This document shows positions 17,201 through 25,718 of a stretch of 64,000 nucleotides of DNA, in pieces. The stretch lies in the NCBI GenBank assembly GCA_041653615.1, contig JBAZEZ010000005.1, positions 1 through 64,000 on the forward strand, written 5' to 3'. The DNA is from JAHJUB01 sp041653615 [NCBI: Candidatus Ratteibacteria bacterium]. GTDB taxonomy: Bacteria > Ratteibacteria > UBA8468 > MWAK01. The position numbers and the translations under genes were made by a program. Each line of letters begins with the position of its first letter. Within the stretch, counting starts at the first letter, position 1. Under the pieces are notes generated by a model that saw only the letters and a program-made list of their open reading frames with translations, did no database searches and was not told where the DNA came from.

Positions 17201-20200
17201 CCGTGGTTCTTTTGTCCGCTGCTCGCCTGGTGGGCCAGTTTGCCGCGCGTCCGGCGCGAGACGGTTTTGGCGCATCACCATACGGCGTTTTTACGGAGGC
17301 TGGCCCGTAAAACGTGGCTTTTCTTTGAAACATTCGAAGGAACCGAATCCAACGGGCTCCCTCCGGACAACTATCAGGAGCACCCGCTTCCTAAGGTTGC
17401 GTTTCGGACTTCGCCCACAAACATCGGGTTTTCGCTCGTGGCCAATCTGGCGGCATACGATTTCGGATACCTTTCGGTCGGGGGTATGCTGGAACGGACC
17501 GAAAGGACGCTGGGCACGATGAAACAATTGGACCGCTTCCACGGCCATTTTTATAACTGGTACGATACCCAGACGCTGAAACCTTTGCCTCCGTTATATG
17601 TTTCCGCGGTCGACAGCGGAAATCTGCAGTGTTTCCTCCTGGTTTTACGCCAGGGTCTGCTGGAATTGCCCAACCGGGATATTTTGCCTGCCCGGATGTT
17701 TGGCGGTCTTGCTGATTCCCTGGACCTGTTTCTCGAAGCGGTACCTAAACAATCCCGGTCTATCGGAGGCCGGGCCGCGAATTCCGCGGCGGACGCGACG
17801 CGGCAATTGATTGAACTCCGGGGTAAAATGGGCGAAGTTCCCCGAACCGCCGGGCAAGCAAAAGAGTTGCTTTCCCAGGTCGTGTCAGAACTGCGAAGCG
17901 CCGTCGGAGTTCTGAACCCGCCGGACGGCAGCGAAACTTTCCGGTGGGCGCGTGCCGCCGAAGACCTTTGTTTGAATTTTATTAAAGAGATTGATTCTTT
18001 GGTTCCCTGGGCGGGAATGCTTTCGATTCCGGAGTTAATTCCGGATGGACTCACGTGGGAGTCCGCGGATGAATTGCAGGCTATATTCGGGCGGCTGGAA
18101 AACATCCGGACACTCCGCGACGTTATTCACACAGGCTCGGACGCGTTGTCGCTTATTGACCGGATTCCGGATGCTCCGGACGCGGCGGACGTCGCCGAAG
18201 ATCGGCTCCGGCATTTGCGCCGGGAGTTGACCGATTCGGTAACCTGCGCGCGGGAACGCGTGGAAATTATCGGGAACCTCGCTTCGCAGTGCGCGAAATT
18301 CGCCGATATGGAATACGACTTTTTGTACAACGAAGCGCGGCAGCTTCTTGCCGTCGGGTTTAATGTGGAGGAACACCGGCGTGACGCGTCGCATTACGAC
18401 CTGCTTGCTTCGGAGGCGAGGTTGGCCAGCTTTACGTTGATATCTCAAGGCCGTCTGCCGTTGAAACACTGGTTTTCGCTCGGCCGGCTGGTAACGGCTT
18501 TCGCCGGGGAACCGGCCCTGCTCTCCTGGAGCGGGTCGCTTTTTGAATATCTCATGCCGCTTCTGGTGATGCCGGACTATGAAAATACTCTCCTGAACCA
18601 GACCTACCGGACGGTTGTTGCCTGGCAGATTAAGCACGGGTTAGACCACCGGATTCCCTGGGGTTTTTCCGAATCCGGATACAATTCAATAGACGCGCAC
18701 AAGAATTACCTTTACGCGGCTTTCGGCGTGCCCGGGCTTGGATTTAAACGGGGCCTGGCGGAAAATTTGGTTGTCGCTCCGTATGCTTCGGCGCTGGCGC
18801 TTATGGTGGACCCGGAAACCGCCTGCCATAATCTGGAGCGATTGGCCCGGGAGGGGAGCGCGGGTAAGTACGGGCTCTACGAAGCGGTCGATTATACCCG
18901 GGCGCGTCTGGCGCGCGGAGAATCAAAGGCCGTGGTGCGTTCTTTCATGGCTCACCACCAGGGTATGACCCTGCTTGCAATCGCCTATGCCCTGTTGGAC
19001 CGGCCGATGCAGAGACGTTTTGAGCGGGACCCGGAGTTTAAGGCGGCAGAGCTCCTTTTGCAAGAAAAAGTACCCGACGTCAAACCGTTTTTTCCGAGTT
19101 TGTTGGACGAATTGGACATTCGGCGCGAACCCGAGGAATACGGCGCGCTGATGCGTGTTTTTACCAGTCCAAACACACCGGTTCCCGAGGTGCATTTGAT
19201 GTCGAACGGCCGTTACCACGTAATGGTTACCAATGCCGGCGGCGGTTACAGCCGGTGGAAAGATATCGCGGTGACGCGCTGGCGGGAAGACGCGACGTGC
19301 GACGGCATGGGTATATTCTGCTATGTCCGCGATACGGAGACCGGGGAATCTTGGTCCGTCAGTTCCCAGCCGTTGCTCCGGTCCTCGAAGTCCTATGAGG
19401 CGATATTTTCTCAAGCCCGGGCGGAATTCCGGCGTCAGGACGGCCAGTTCCGTTCGCATACGGAGATTGCGGTTTCACCCGAAGAAGATGTTGAGATCCG
19501 GCGGGTAAGCATAACCAACGGCACGCGGAAACGGCGCATGATTGAACTGACCAGTTACGCCGAGGTTGTGCTGGCGCCCCCGGACGCCGAGGCGACGCAT
19601 CCTCTTTTCAGCGGCCTTTTCATGGAGACGGAGATTCTCCGGGACCGGCAGTCGATTTTGTGCACGCGCCGGCCCCGCTCGGACAAAGAAACACCCGTTT
19701 GGCTGGCGCACGTGGCAACAACACACAACGCGATTCTTGACGGCGTTTCCTACGAAACCGACCGGGCGCGGTTTATCGGCCGGGGAAGGACTTCGCGTAA
19801 CCCCGAGGCGATAAGAGACGGGGAAAAGCTCTCCGATAGCGAAGGGTTCGTATTGGACCCGATCGTTGCGATCCGGGTGACGATTACGATCGAACCGGAG
19901 CAAACCGCGGTCGTGGACCTGATTTTCGGCATCGCGCAGACACACGAGGACGCGATAACCCTGGCGGGGAAATATCACGACAAGCATTTCGCGGACCGCA
20001 TCTTCGCCCTTGCCTGGACGCACAGCCAGGTGATTTTGCATCAACTCGGCATTACGGAACCCGACGCGCAGTTGTTCGGACGACTCGCCGGCGCGCTTCT
20101 CTACGCGAATATTTTCCGCCGGTCCAGTCCGAGTTTGCTGGCCAAAAACCGGCGCAGCCAATCCGGACTCTGGGGCTACGGTATCTCCGGAGATTTGCCG

Positions 20201-23011
20201 ATTGTGCTCCTGCGGATAGGCGATGAGTCAAAAATAGAACTGGTGAAGCAACTGCTGGACGCGCACGCGTACTGGCGCGCAAAAGGACTATCAATCGATT
20301 TACTCATCTGGAATGAGGACCAGTCTGGCTACCGGCAGATGCTCCACGACCGGATTATGTCGCTGGTCACTTCCGGTATCAAGTCCGCCCTGATTGATGT
20401 CCCGGGAGGCATTTTTGTCAGGCGAAGCGACCAGATATCGGAGGAGGACAAGCTTCTGATGCAAACGGTCGCGCGTGTTGTTATCAGCGATATCGGCAGT
20501 CTCGCCGAACAGATGGAGCGCCGGGGATATCCGGAATTGAATGTGCCGGTTTTAAGACCGGCAAACATTTTTGCGCCGGAATTTCCGAACGTAAAGAAAA
20601 TTCCGAACCGGGATTTGATATTTAATAACGGCCTCGGCGGGTTTACCCGCGACGGCCGGGAATACGTGATAACCACAACCCCCTCCCACCGTACCCCGCT
20701 TCCCTGGGTAAACGTGCTTGCCAATCCATTGTTCGGCACGGTTGTTTCCGAAAGCGGGACGGCGTACACCTGGAGCGAAAATGCCCATGAATTTCGTCTT
20801 ACGCCATGGTACAATGACCCGGTAACGGACCGTGGAGGAGAAGCGTTCTACATACGTGATGAAGAGACCGGCCGGTTCTGGTCCGCCGCACCGATGCCCG
20901 CCCGCGGAACAATGCCCTATGTGAGCAGGCATGGATTCGGTTATTCGGTTTTTGAGTATGCCGACCAGGGCATCAGTTCCGAAATGTGGATGTATGTCGC
21001 GACCGACGCCCCGGTCAAATTTATTTCCCTGAAGGTGCGAAATGAATCCGACCGCAAGCGAAGGATTTCGGTGACCGGATATCTGGAACCGGTTCTGGGG
21101 CAGTTCCGGGAGAAATCACAAATGCACATTGTCAGCGGAATCGACCCCAAGAGCCGCGCTTTCTTCGTGCTGAATCCGTTCAGCATAGACTTTCCCGGAC
21201 GTGTTGTTTTCTTTGATGTAAACGGGGCGGAGCGGAGCGTGACGGGCGACCGGACGGAATTTATCGGGCGAAACGGCAGTCTTGCTGATCCCGCGGCGCT
21301 GCACCGGACAAATCTTTCCGGTAGGAGGGGTGCCGGGTTGGACCCGTGCGCCGCGCTGCAGGTCCAGCTTGAACTGCAGGTCGGTGAAGAGCGGGAGGTT
21401 GTGTTCATTCTCGGCGCCGGCCGGAATGCCGAAGACGCCCGCAATCTGGTCCGGCGGTTTCAGGAACCAGGGTCTGCCCGGCGGGCGCTGGAACAGGTAT
21501 GGGGATACTGGAGTAATGCGCTGGGCGCCGTGAACGTTGAAACGCCGGACCCGGAAATTGACATTTTGGTCAACGGCTGGCTGCTTTACCAGACGCTTGC
21601 CTGCCGGATATGGGCGCGCAGCGGGTTTTACCAGTCTTCGGGCGCGTTCGGGTTTCGTGACCAACTTCAGGATATGATGGCGGTTGTTCACGCGGAACCG
21701 GGTCTGTTTCGGGAGCACATACTTTTATGCGCGTCGCGGCAATTTCGGGAGGGAGACGTACAACATTGGTGGCACCCGCCGACCGGACGCGGTGTGCGTA
21801 CGCGCATATCCGACGATTATCTGTGGCTGCCCTTTGCCGCCGATTATTACGTGAAGAGAACCGGTGACCGCGGTGTGCTGGATGAACCGGTTCGTTTTCT
21901 TCAGGGACGGCTTTTGAATGCGAATGAAACTGATTACTACGACCTTTTCGGACGAACCGACGAAACCGGCACAGTGTATGAACACTGCGTCAGGGCTATT
22001 AATAATGGCCTGAAGTATGGACAGCACGGTTTGCCGCTTATGGGGTCGGGCGACTGGAACGACAGCTTGAATCAGGTCGGCGAACAGGGAAGCGGGGAAA
22101 GCGTCTGGCTGGGATTTTTCCTTTACGACGTGCTTACGCGGTTCTCGACGCTCGCGCGCGAATACGATGACCCGGTGTTCGCGCAGCACTGTCTTGATGA
22201 AGCAGCGCGGTTAAAAGAAAACATTGACCGGCATGCCTGGGACGGACAATGGTATCGCCGGGCTTATTTTGACAACGGGGACCCGCTTGGTTCCGCGGTC
22301 AACGACGAGTGCCGGATTGATTCGATTTCCCAGAGTTGGTCGGTTCTGTCCGGCGCGGGAGACGCGCGGCGTTCAAGCGCGGCCATGGAAGCCGTGAAGC
22401 GGTTTCTCGTTCGGCGCGATGACGGCCTTATTCTGCTGTTGACGCCGCCGTTCAACGTGTCTTCGATGAAACCCGGTTACATCAAAGGATATTTACCCGG
22501 TGTTAGGGAAAACGGAAGCCAGTATACGCACGCTGCCATTTGGGTAATCATGGCGCTCGCGGATATAGGCGAAAAGCAGCTGGCCTGGGAGTTATTGACG
22601 ATGATAAATCCCATCGGCCACGGCAAAACCCCCGAAGCCGTTCAAACGTACAAGGTAGAGCCGTATGTTGTTGCCGCCGATGTTTATTCGGTTCCGCCGC
22701 TCGTTGGCCGGGGGGGGTGGACCTGGTACACAGGTTCGTCCGGTTGGATGTACCGGCTGATAGTGGAATCGCTTATGGGTTTGCAGCGGTTCGGGGATGT
22801 GCTGCGGTTTGCCCCCCGCTTACCGGACCATTGGAATTCATTCAAAATACATTACCGGTATCGGGAAACCGTTTATCATATTACCGTTGTGAAAACCGGT
22901 AGCGGCGACCAGGTTGCGAACGTCAGGGTTGATGAAGTTGAACAAGGAGAAAAAAGCATTCGTCTTGTCGATGACAGAAAGGAGCACGTCGCGGAGGTTG
23001 TCATAGGGTGA
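14225..23011 (+). CDS. Giant cyclic beta-1,2-glucan synthase-like protein (GT84 + GH94)
   Basis: A 2928-residue membrane protein of the NdvB/ChvB type, which polymerises, cyclises and trims beta-1,2-glucan. An N-terminal domain (1-400) precedes membrane segments near 430-480. A glycosyltransferase region (from ARTLVIVPTLFASRSEIESLLRQLE) carries the DxD motif LTLDTDTQL at Asp645/Asp647, and more membrane helices lie around 840-1010. A glycoamylase-like domain follows (KVAFRTSPTNIGFSLVANLAAYDFGYLS to MAHHQGMTLLAIA, about 1060-1590), then GH94-type beta-sandwich domains. The C-terminal GH94 catalytic part has GFRDQLQDM (about 2476) and SGDWNDSLN (about 2608-2615, the motif holding the general acid). 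The start is TTG after AAGGAG. CG-rich codon use differs from the neighbours. The exact glucan product is inferred from family. Confidence 0.88.
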   Translation: MEKGKSGFFGWLKRFNSSGETYEPLRYRDSDKPLRAELLSIEQLEQHAAELAQKHRVSSERGHDRLLGRLSGNERVLLEAYRIIAEAVSRDQEISPAGEWFLDNFYLIKEQIRAARQHLPKGYNRELPRLSSGGMLGYPRVYDIIFDLISHVDGRMDTGCLVGFIRGYQKVTPLKMGELWAIPIMLRLALIENLRRIMARLIVNRGDWDKANDWVDKLLETAERQPGDLILLMADLARTNKLMRTPFVAEFARRLQGQGPAFAFTLAWIEQRLGEKGLTIEQVVQDENRQQAADQVSIANSITSMRFVDEMDWHAFIETVSTAEYILRDDPSGTYARMDFASRDRYRHVIEDIARRSDLTENEVAQVAVRLARENSVGGEQKNQASHVGYYLVDKGLPVLEQTVGIRLPFFRKLKKAYGDACRDCSLTLYLGMIFFLTTLGTAELLIPCWRYGMSVPAIAALGLFTFLAVSQLAVELVNRAVTLAVRPRYLPRMDFSEGIPIEARTLVIVPTLFASRSEIESLLRQLEIRYLGNRDVNLHFALLTDFYDAPREVMPDDDALLAIAREGIQALNDRYGQERTDIFFLFHRPRRFNPREQTWMGFERKRGKLADLNAFLRGGARDRFSLVVGETPVLQKVKYVLTLDTDTQLSHDSARQLVSVAEHPLNRPRYDEQKQRVCEGYGIFQPRVGVSLLSANRSLFAQVFSGDPRLDPYTRAISDVYQDLFNEGSFIGKGLYDVDMFARVLEGKFPVNRILSHDLLEGCYARTALVSDVLICENFPSTYNADASRRHRWIRGDWQIAAWLFPCVPGPGRFRLKNHLSAFSRWKIIDNLRRSLVPAALTLMLILGWTAVGPVWLWTVVGAGIILGPSFLSAIADFTRKAWGLTLRFRLRETSRSVGRYLVQTVFTLIFLPYEAYVSLDAVLRTAGRLLFTHRGLLQWTAAKSVEQTALQNQDSFWKAMWIAPFIALCVTVYFVVFSSGFHFVPLAILIPWFFCPLLAWWASLPRVRRETVLAHHHTAFLRRLARKTWLFFETFEGTESNGLPPDNYQEHPLPKVAFRTSPTNIGFSLVANLAAYDFGYLSVGGMLERTERTLGTMKQLDRFHGHFYNWYDTQTLKPLPPLYVSAVDSGNLQCFLLVLRQGLLELPNRDILPARMFGGLADSLDLFLEAVPKQSRSIGGRAANSAADATRQLIELRGKMGEVPRTAGQAKELLSQVVSELRSAVGVLNPPDGSETFRWARAAEDLCLNFIKEIDSLVPWAGMLSIPELIPDGLTWESADELQAIFGRLENIRTLRDVIHTGSDALSLIDRIPDAPDAADVAEDRLRHLRRELTDSVTCARERVEIIGNLASQCAKFADMEYDFLYNEARQLLAVGFNVEEHRRDASHYDLLASEARLASFTLISQGRLPLKHWFSLGRLVTAFAGEPALLSWSGSLFEYLMPLLVMPDYENTLLNQTYRTVVAWQIKHGLDHRIPWGFSESGYNSIDAHKNYLYAAFGVPGLGFKRGLAENLVVAPYASALALMVDPETACHNLERLAREGSAGKYGLYEAVDYTRARLARGESKAVVRSFMAHHQGMTLLAIAYALLDRPMQRRFERDPEFKAAELLLQEKVPDVKPFFPSLLDELDIRREPEEYGALMRVFTSPNTPVPEVHLMSNGRYHVMVTNAGGGYSRWKDIAVTRWREDATCDGMGIFCYVRDTETGESWSVSSQPLLRSSKSYEAIFSQARAEFRRQDGQFRSHTEIAVSPEEDVEIRRVSITNGTRKRRMIELTSYAEVVLAPPDAEATHPLFSGLFMETEILRDRQSILCTRRPRSDKETPVWLAHVATTHNAILDGVSYETDRARFIGRGRTSRNPEAIRDGEKLSDSEGFVLDPIVAIRVTITIEPEQTAVVDLIFGIAQTHEDAITLAGKYHDKHFADRIFALAWTHSQVILHQLGITEPDAQLFGRLAGALLYANIFRRSSPSLLAKNRRSQSGLWGYGISGDLPIVLLRIGDESKIELVKQLLDAHAYWRAKGLSIDLLIWNEDQSGYRQMLHDRIMSLVTSGIKSALIDVPGGIFVRRSDQISEEDKLLMQTVARVVISDIGSLAEQMERRGYPELNVPVLRPANIFAPEFPNVKKIPNRDLIFNNGLGGFTRDGREYVITTTPSHRTPLPWVNVLANPLFGTVVSESGTAYTWSENAHEFRLTPWYNDPVTDRGGEAFYIRDEETGRFWSAAPMPARGTMPYVSRHGFGYSVFEYADQGISSEMWMYVATDAPVKFISLKVRNESDRKRRISVTGYLEPVLGQFREKSQMHIVSGIDPKSRAFFVLNPFSIDFPGRVVFFDVNGAERSVTGDRTEFIGRNGSLADPAALHRTNLSGRRGAGLDPCAALQVQLELQVGEEREVVFILGAGRNAEDARNLVRRFQEPGSARRALEQVWGYWSNALGAVNVETPDPEIDILVNGWLLYQTLACRIWARSGFYQSSGAFGFRDQLQDMMAVVHAEPGLFREHILLCASRQFREGDVQHWWHPPTGRGVRTRISDDYLWLPFAADYYVKRTGDRGVLDEPVRFLQGRLLNANETDYYDLFGRTDETGTVYEHCVRAINNGLKYGQHGLPLMGSGDWNDSLNQVGEQGSGESVWLGFFLYDVLTRFSTLAREYDDPVFAQHCLDEAARLKENIDRHAWDGQWYRRAYFDNGDPLGSAVNDECRIDSISQSWSVLSGAGDARRSSAAMEAVKRFLVRRDDGLILLLTPPFNVSSMKPGYIKGYLPGVRENGSQYTHAAIWVIMALADIGEKQLAWELLTMINPIGHGKTPEAVQTYKVEPYVVAADVYSVPPLVGRGGWTWYTGSSGWMYRLIVESLMGLQRFGDVLRFAPRLPDHWNSFKIHYRYRETVYHITVVKTGSGDQVANVRVDEVEQGEKSIRLVDDRKEHVAEVVIG

Positions 23012-23047
23012 GTGTTGCCGCGAAGAAAAGGGCTATAGTGAGGGCGT

Positions 23048-23443
23048 ATGGTTAAAGGGAAAATTTTCTTCCTGATGTTAGGCGGGTTTACGTTGTTGCT
23101 TTCCGGTTGCGCTTTTCAAGGCGGCTTCAGGAATCCGGAACAAGTCGGTAAGACAACCTGGTCGGAACGAGGCCTGGCTTCCTGGTATGGTCCCGGATTT
23201 TACGGTCGAAAAACAGCCAGCGGTGAAATATACTCCGGAAAAGAGATGACGGCCGCCCACCGAACGCTTCCGTTCGACAGCCGGGTAGAAGTTGTCAGAA
23301 GAGATAACGGCAAGTCGATTGTCGTGAGGATAAATGACCGTGGGCCGTGGATAAAAGGATACATTATCGACCTGTCGCGCGCGGCCGCGGAAAAGTTGGG
23401 GTTGGCCGGAACTACGGAAGTGAAAATTCGTCTGGTAGAATAA
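23048..23443 (+). CDS. RlpA-like septal/rare lipoprotein
   Basis: A 131-residue lipoprotein with signal sequence and lipobox LLLSGC (Cys about 21). A double-psi beta-barrel domain follows: GLASWYGPGFYGRKTASGEIY, TAAHRTLPF, VRINDRGPW and IDLSRAAAEKLG. RlpA proteins cleave denuded peptidoglycan glycans in some bacteria. The C-terminal SPOR domain found in many homologues is absent. It follows the glucan synthase by 36 bases on the same strand and may be co-transcribed. Confidence 0.88.
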   Translation: MVKGKIFFLMLGGFTLLLSGCAFQGGFRNPEQVGKTTWSERGLASWYGPGFYGRKTASGEIYSGKEMTAAHRTLPFDSRVEVVRRDNGKSIVVRINDRGPWIKGYIIDLSRAAAEKLGLAGTTEVKIRLVE

Positions 23444-23476
23444 ATCGTTTCGGAAGAACTAACCGGAGGGAAAAAG

Positions 23477-24247
23477 ATGAAAAGATGGATGTTGATTGTT
23501 TGTCTGGGTTTTTTCGCGGTCGGACTTTCCGGCTGTATGGAAATGGAAACCAGGTATCATGTTTATCCGGATGGTTCGGGAAAGATGGCCGGGCTTTTCA
23601 GTTTGGATCCGGTGGCGATGATGGGCGCGATGGCCGGTACCTTTAAAATAAAAGCGGCAACCGTTACGGATACTGCCCTGGTTCCTCCGGCGCCGCCCAA
23701 CCCATCCGCGGAGCTTGAGAAGATGGGTATTTCCGGTATCTCTAAGATTAACACTACCGTTACTGTTTATTATAACGATATTTTGAAATTCAAGGAATCC
23801 GTAAATCAGAAGAAACCGGTGGTCAAGGAACTGGTTTGGGAGAAGAAAGACGACCTCTACCATCTTAAGTTTGTGTCGGATATGGACAAACTAAACGAGC
23901 CGTCCGCGTTGCCCGGAAAGGAATCCGGCAAAGAAACCCCGCCGGCAAAGAACAATCCGGCCGACAAAGCGATGATGTTGACTCTGATGCAGGGCGTAAA
24001 ATTTTCGTTCATTCTGGTGATGCCCGGCAAAGTGGTTAAGAGTAACGGCAAATCCGAGGGCCGGGAGGTTAGGTGGGAGTTTGCCGGAAATGAGTTGGTG
24101 AACGCGAAAGATATTGTGTTTGAAGCTTTTTCGGAAACGTCCTGTCCGGAATTGGACGAGGAGTTCCGGAAGTTTAAGGAAGAATCATCCGCGGCCAACA
24201 AAAAAATGAAAGAAACTTTTGCCTCTTTTGCGCCGGTATCAAATTAG
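23477..24247 (+). CDS. Putative lipoprotein of unknown function
   Basis: A 256-residue protein with a signal peptide and lipobox (FFAVGLSGC, Cys20). The following sequence MEMETRYHVYPDGSGKMAGLF resembles the start of LppM-type lipoprotein domains, but I cannot assign a function. The middle is Lys/Pro rich (KESGKETPPAKNNPADKA) and the end is a charged helix (EFRKFKEESSAANKKMKETFASF). It is 33 bases after the RlpA-like gene with its own GGAGGG Shine-Dalgarno, probably in the same transcript. Confidence 0.7.
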   Translation: MKRWMLIVCLGFFAVGLSGCMEMETRYHVYPDGSGKMAGLFSLDPVAMMGAMAGTFKIKAATVTDTALVPPAPPNPSAELEKMGISGISKINTTVTVYYNDILKFKESVNQKKPVVKELVWEKKDDLYHLKFVSDMDKLNEPSALPGKESGKETPPAKNNPADKAMMLTLMQGVKFSFILVMPGKVVKSNGKSEGREVRWEFAGNELVNAKDIVFEAFSETSCPELDEEFRKFKEESSAANKKMKETFASFAPVSN

Positions 24248-24281
24248 TACAAACGCAATAAGTAAATTTAAATCAATAAAT

Positions 24282-24391
24282 TGTAGGGGCGGGGTTACAT
24301 CCCCGCCCAAACGTAGGACAGGCGTCCGCCTACGCCAAGGCTTCGGCGGACAAGTCCCGCCTGTTATTTGTAGTTACCGAGCTTGCTCGGT
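24282..24391. repeat. Composite of repeat families B and F
   Basis: TGTAGGGGCGGGGTTACATCCCCGCCC (half of family B), then GGCGTCCGCCTACGCCAAGGCTTCGGCGGAC, then a family F hairpin GTAGTTACCGAGCTTGCTCGGTT. It fills most of the gap before the flavodoxin-like gene and contains no gene. Confidence 0.75.
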
Positions 24392-24420
24392 TCTGTTAGT
24401 GTAAAAACAGGGGGTATGAC

Positions 24421-24996
24421 ATGAAAGTTATTGCTTTTAACGGAAGCGCCCGCAAAAACGGTAACACCGCTATCTTGATAAAGCATGTTTTTAAGGAGCT
24501 GGAAAAAGAAGGGATTGGGACCGAACTCATTCAGTTCGCCGGCCATAAGACGCAGGGGTGTATTGCCTGCGGCAAATGCCGTTCCGCCAAAAACAAGCGC
24601 TGCGCGATAACGGATGATTTGGTAAACGAATGTATCGGAAAGATGCTTGAGTCGGACGGTATTATTCTTGGTTCGCCGACCTATTTCGCCGATTGTACCA
24701 TCCAGATAAAAGCGTTGATGGAACGCGCGGGTATGGTTGCCCGGTCTAACGGCGACCTTTTCCGGCGTAAAATCGGCGCTTCGATTGTGGCTGTCAGGCG
24801 GGCCGGAGCAATCCACGCTTTTGATACCATGAACCACTTTTTCACGATAAGCCAAATGATTACCGTTGGGTCTTCTTACTGGAACATCGGCGTCGGCCGC
24901 GAAATCGGCGAGGTGGAAAAAGACGAAGAGGGGTTGTTGACGATGAATACTCTGGGGAAGAACATGGCCTGGCTTATAAAAAAAGTGCGCGCCTAA
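24421..24996 (+). CDS. Iron-sulfur flavoprotein-like NADPH-dependent FMN reductase
   Basis: A 191-residue flavodoxin-fold protein. FNGSARKNGNTAILI is the FMN phosphate loop, GSPTYFADCTIQIKALMERAG the second FMN contact. Four cysteines arranged GCIACGKCRSAKNKRC (CX2CX2CX7C) match the [4Fe-4S] site of iron-sulfur flavoproteins, found mostly in anaerobes, where they handle small oxidants such as O2 or H2O2. The Shine-Dalgarno is GGGGGT. It is monocistronic, flanked by repeats and a convergent gene. Confidence 0.85.
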   Translation: MKVIAFNGSARKNGNTAILIKHVFKELEKEGIGTELIQFAGHKTQGCIACGKCRSAKNKRCAITDDLVNECIGKMLESDGIILGSPTYFADCTIQIKALMERAGMVARSNGDLFRRKIGASIVAVRRAGAIHAFDTMNHFFTISQMITVGSSYWNIGVGREIGEVEKDEEGLLTMNTLGKNMAWLIKKVRA

Positions 24997-25020
24997 AATA
25001 TCCGGCCGCGTACCGATTTT

Positions 25021-25617
25021 TTATAACTTCTTCGCTTTGTCCGTAATTCTTTTGACAAACCCGGTTTTTCCCTCGGTATATGCTTCGCGGTCGTTGCGGT
25101 ACAGTTTTGCCAGCCGGTACTTGAGTTTTTCGTAGCGCCGGACCGTTTCCGGATGCCGGCGCAGATAATCCCGGAACAACAGGCGGTCCCAGAGCGGATG
25201 GCCGGCCGGAGCCATGTGCAGATGGTACCGCAGTTTTTCCGCCCCTTCGACTTCGTATCCTTTCATAAACATCATGTGTCCGGGTGGTTTTGGTTGATTG
25301 GCAACCCAGGTATAACCGTATCCCTGTTTTTTCAGTTCCGGGATTATTTTACGCTTGGCCGTTTTGAACGAGGTTACTTCCACTAAAATATCAATTACGG
25401 GTTTGGCGGTTGATCCCGGGACAGCCGTACTGCCGAAATGTTTTGTTCGGACGATTAGCCCCGGACCAAACTGTGATTTGAGAAATTTGGCTTCCGCCCG
25501 GTATAACTTTACCCAGGCCGGGTCATACTCCACCACCGCGATTGGGTATTTTTTCCCCAATTCTTTTCGGTCGAAACCAGGGGCAGCCCCTTTTTTTTCC
25601 CGAGGATTTGAATCCAT
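25021..25617 (-). CDS. GrpB family (UPF0157) nucleotidyltransferase-like protein
   Basis: A 198-residue member of the GrpB family. Motifs: VVEYDPAWVKLYRAEAKFL, HFGSTAVPGSTAKPVIDILVEV (the nucleotidyltransferase-like GS...D-D core) and RYHLHMAPAGHPLWDRLLFRDYLRRHPE. The molecular function of the family is unproven. I start at the ATG encoding MDSNPREKK; an upstream TTG would add 12 residues but overlaps the promoter. TATAAT ends 6 bases before this ATG, so the mRNA is probably leaderless. Confidence 0.85.
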   Translation of the reverse strand: MDSNPREKKGAAPGFDRKELGKKYPIAVVEYDPAWVKLYRAEAKFLKSQFGPGLIVRTKHFGSTAVPGSTAKPVIDILVEVTSFKTAKRKIIPELKKQGYGYTWVANQPKPPGHMMFMKGYEVEGAEKLRYHLHMAPAGHPLWDRLLFRDYLRRHPETVRRYEKLKYRLAKLYRNDREAYTEGKTGFVKRITDKAKKL

Positions 25618-25623
25618 AAATTT

Positions 25624-25653
25624 ATTATATCCCGAATTTTCCCGGAAGTTCAA
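25624..25653 (-). promoter_or_regulatory. Promoter of the GrpB-family gene, leaderless configuration
   Basis: Minus-strand -35 TTGAAC, 18-base spacer, consensus -10 TATAAT (25624-25629), then AAATTT and the ATG at 25617. Confidence 0.6.
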
Positions 25654-25718
25654 TTAGAAAGGGGTGTTATAATATTATTGTTTACCTCGAAAGACTTAGC
25701 CGGATTCCTAAAACCATC

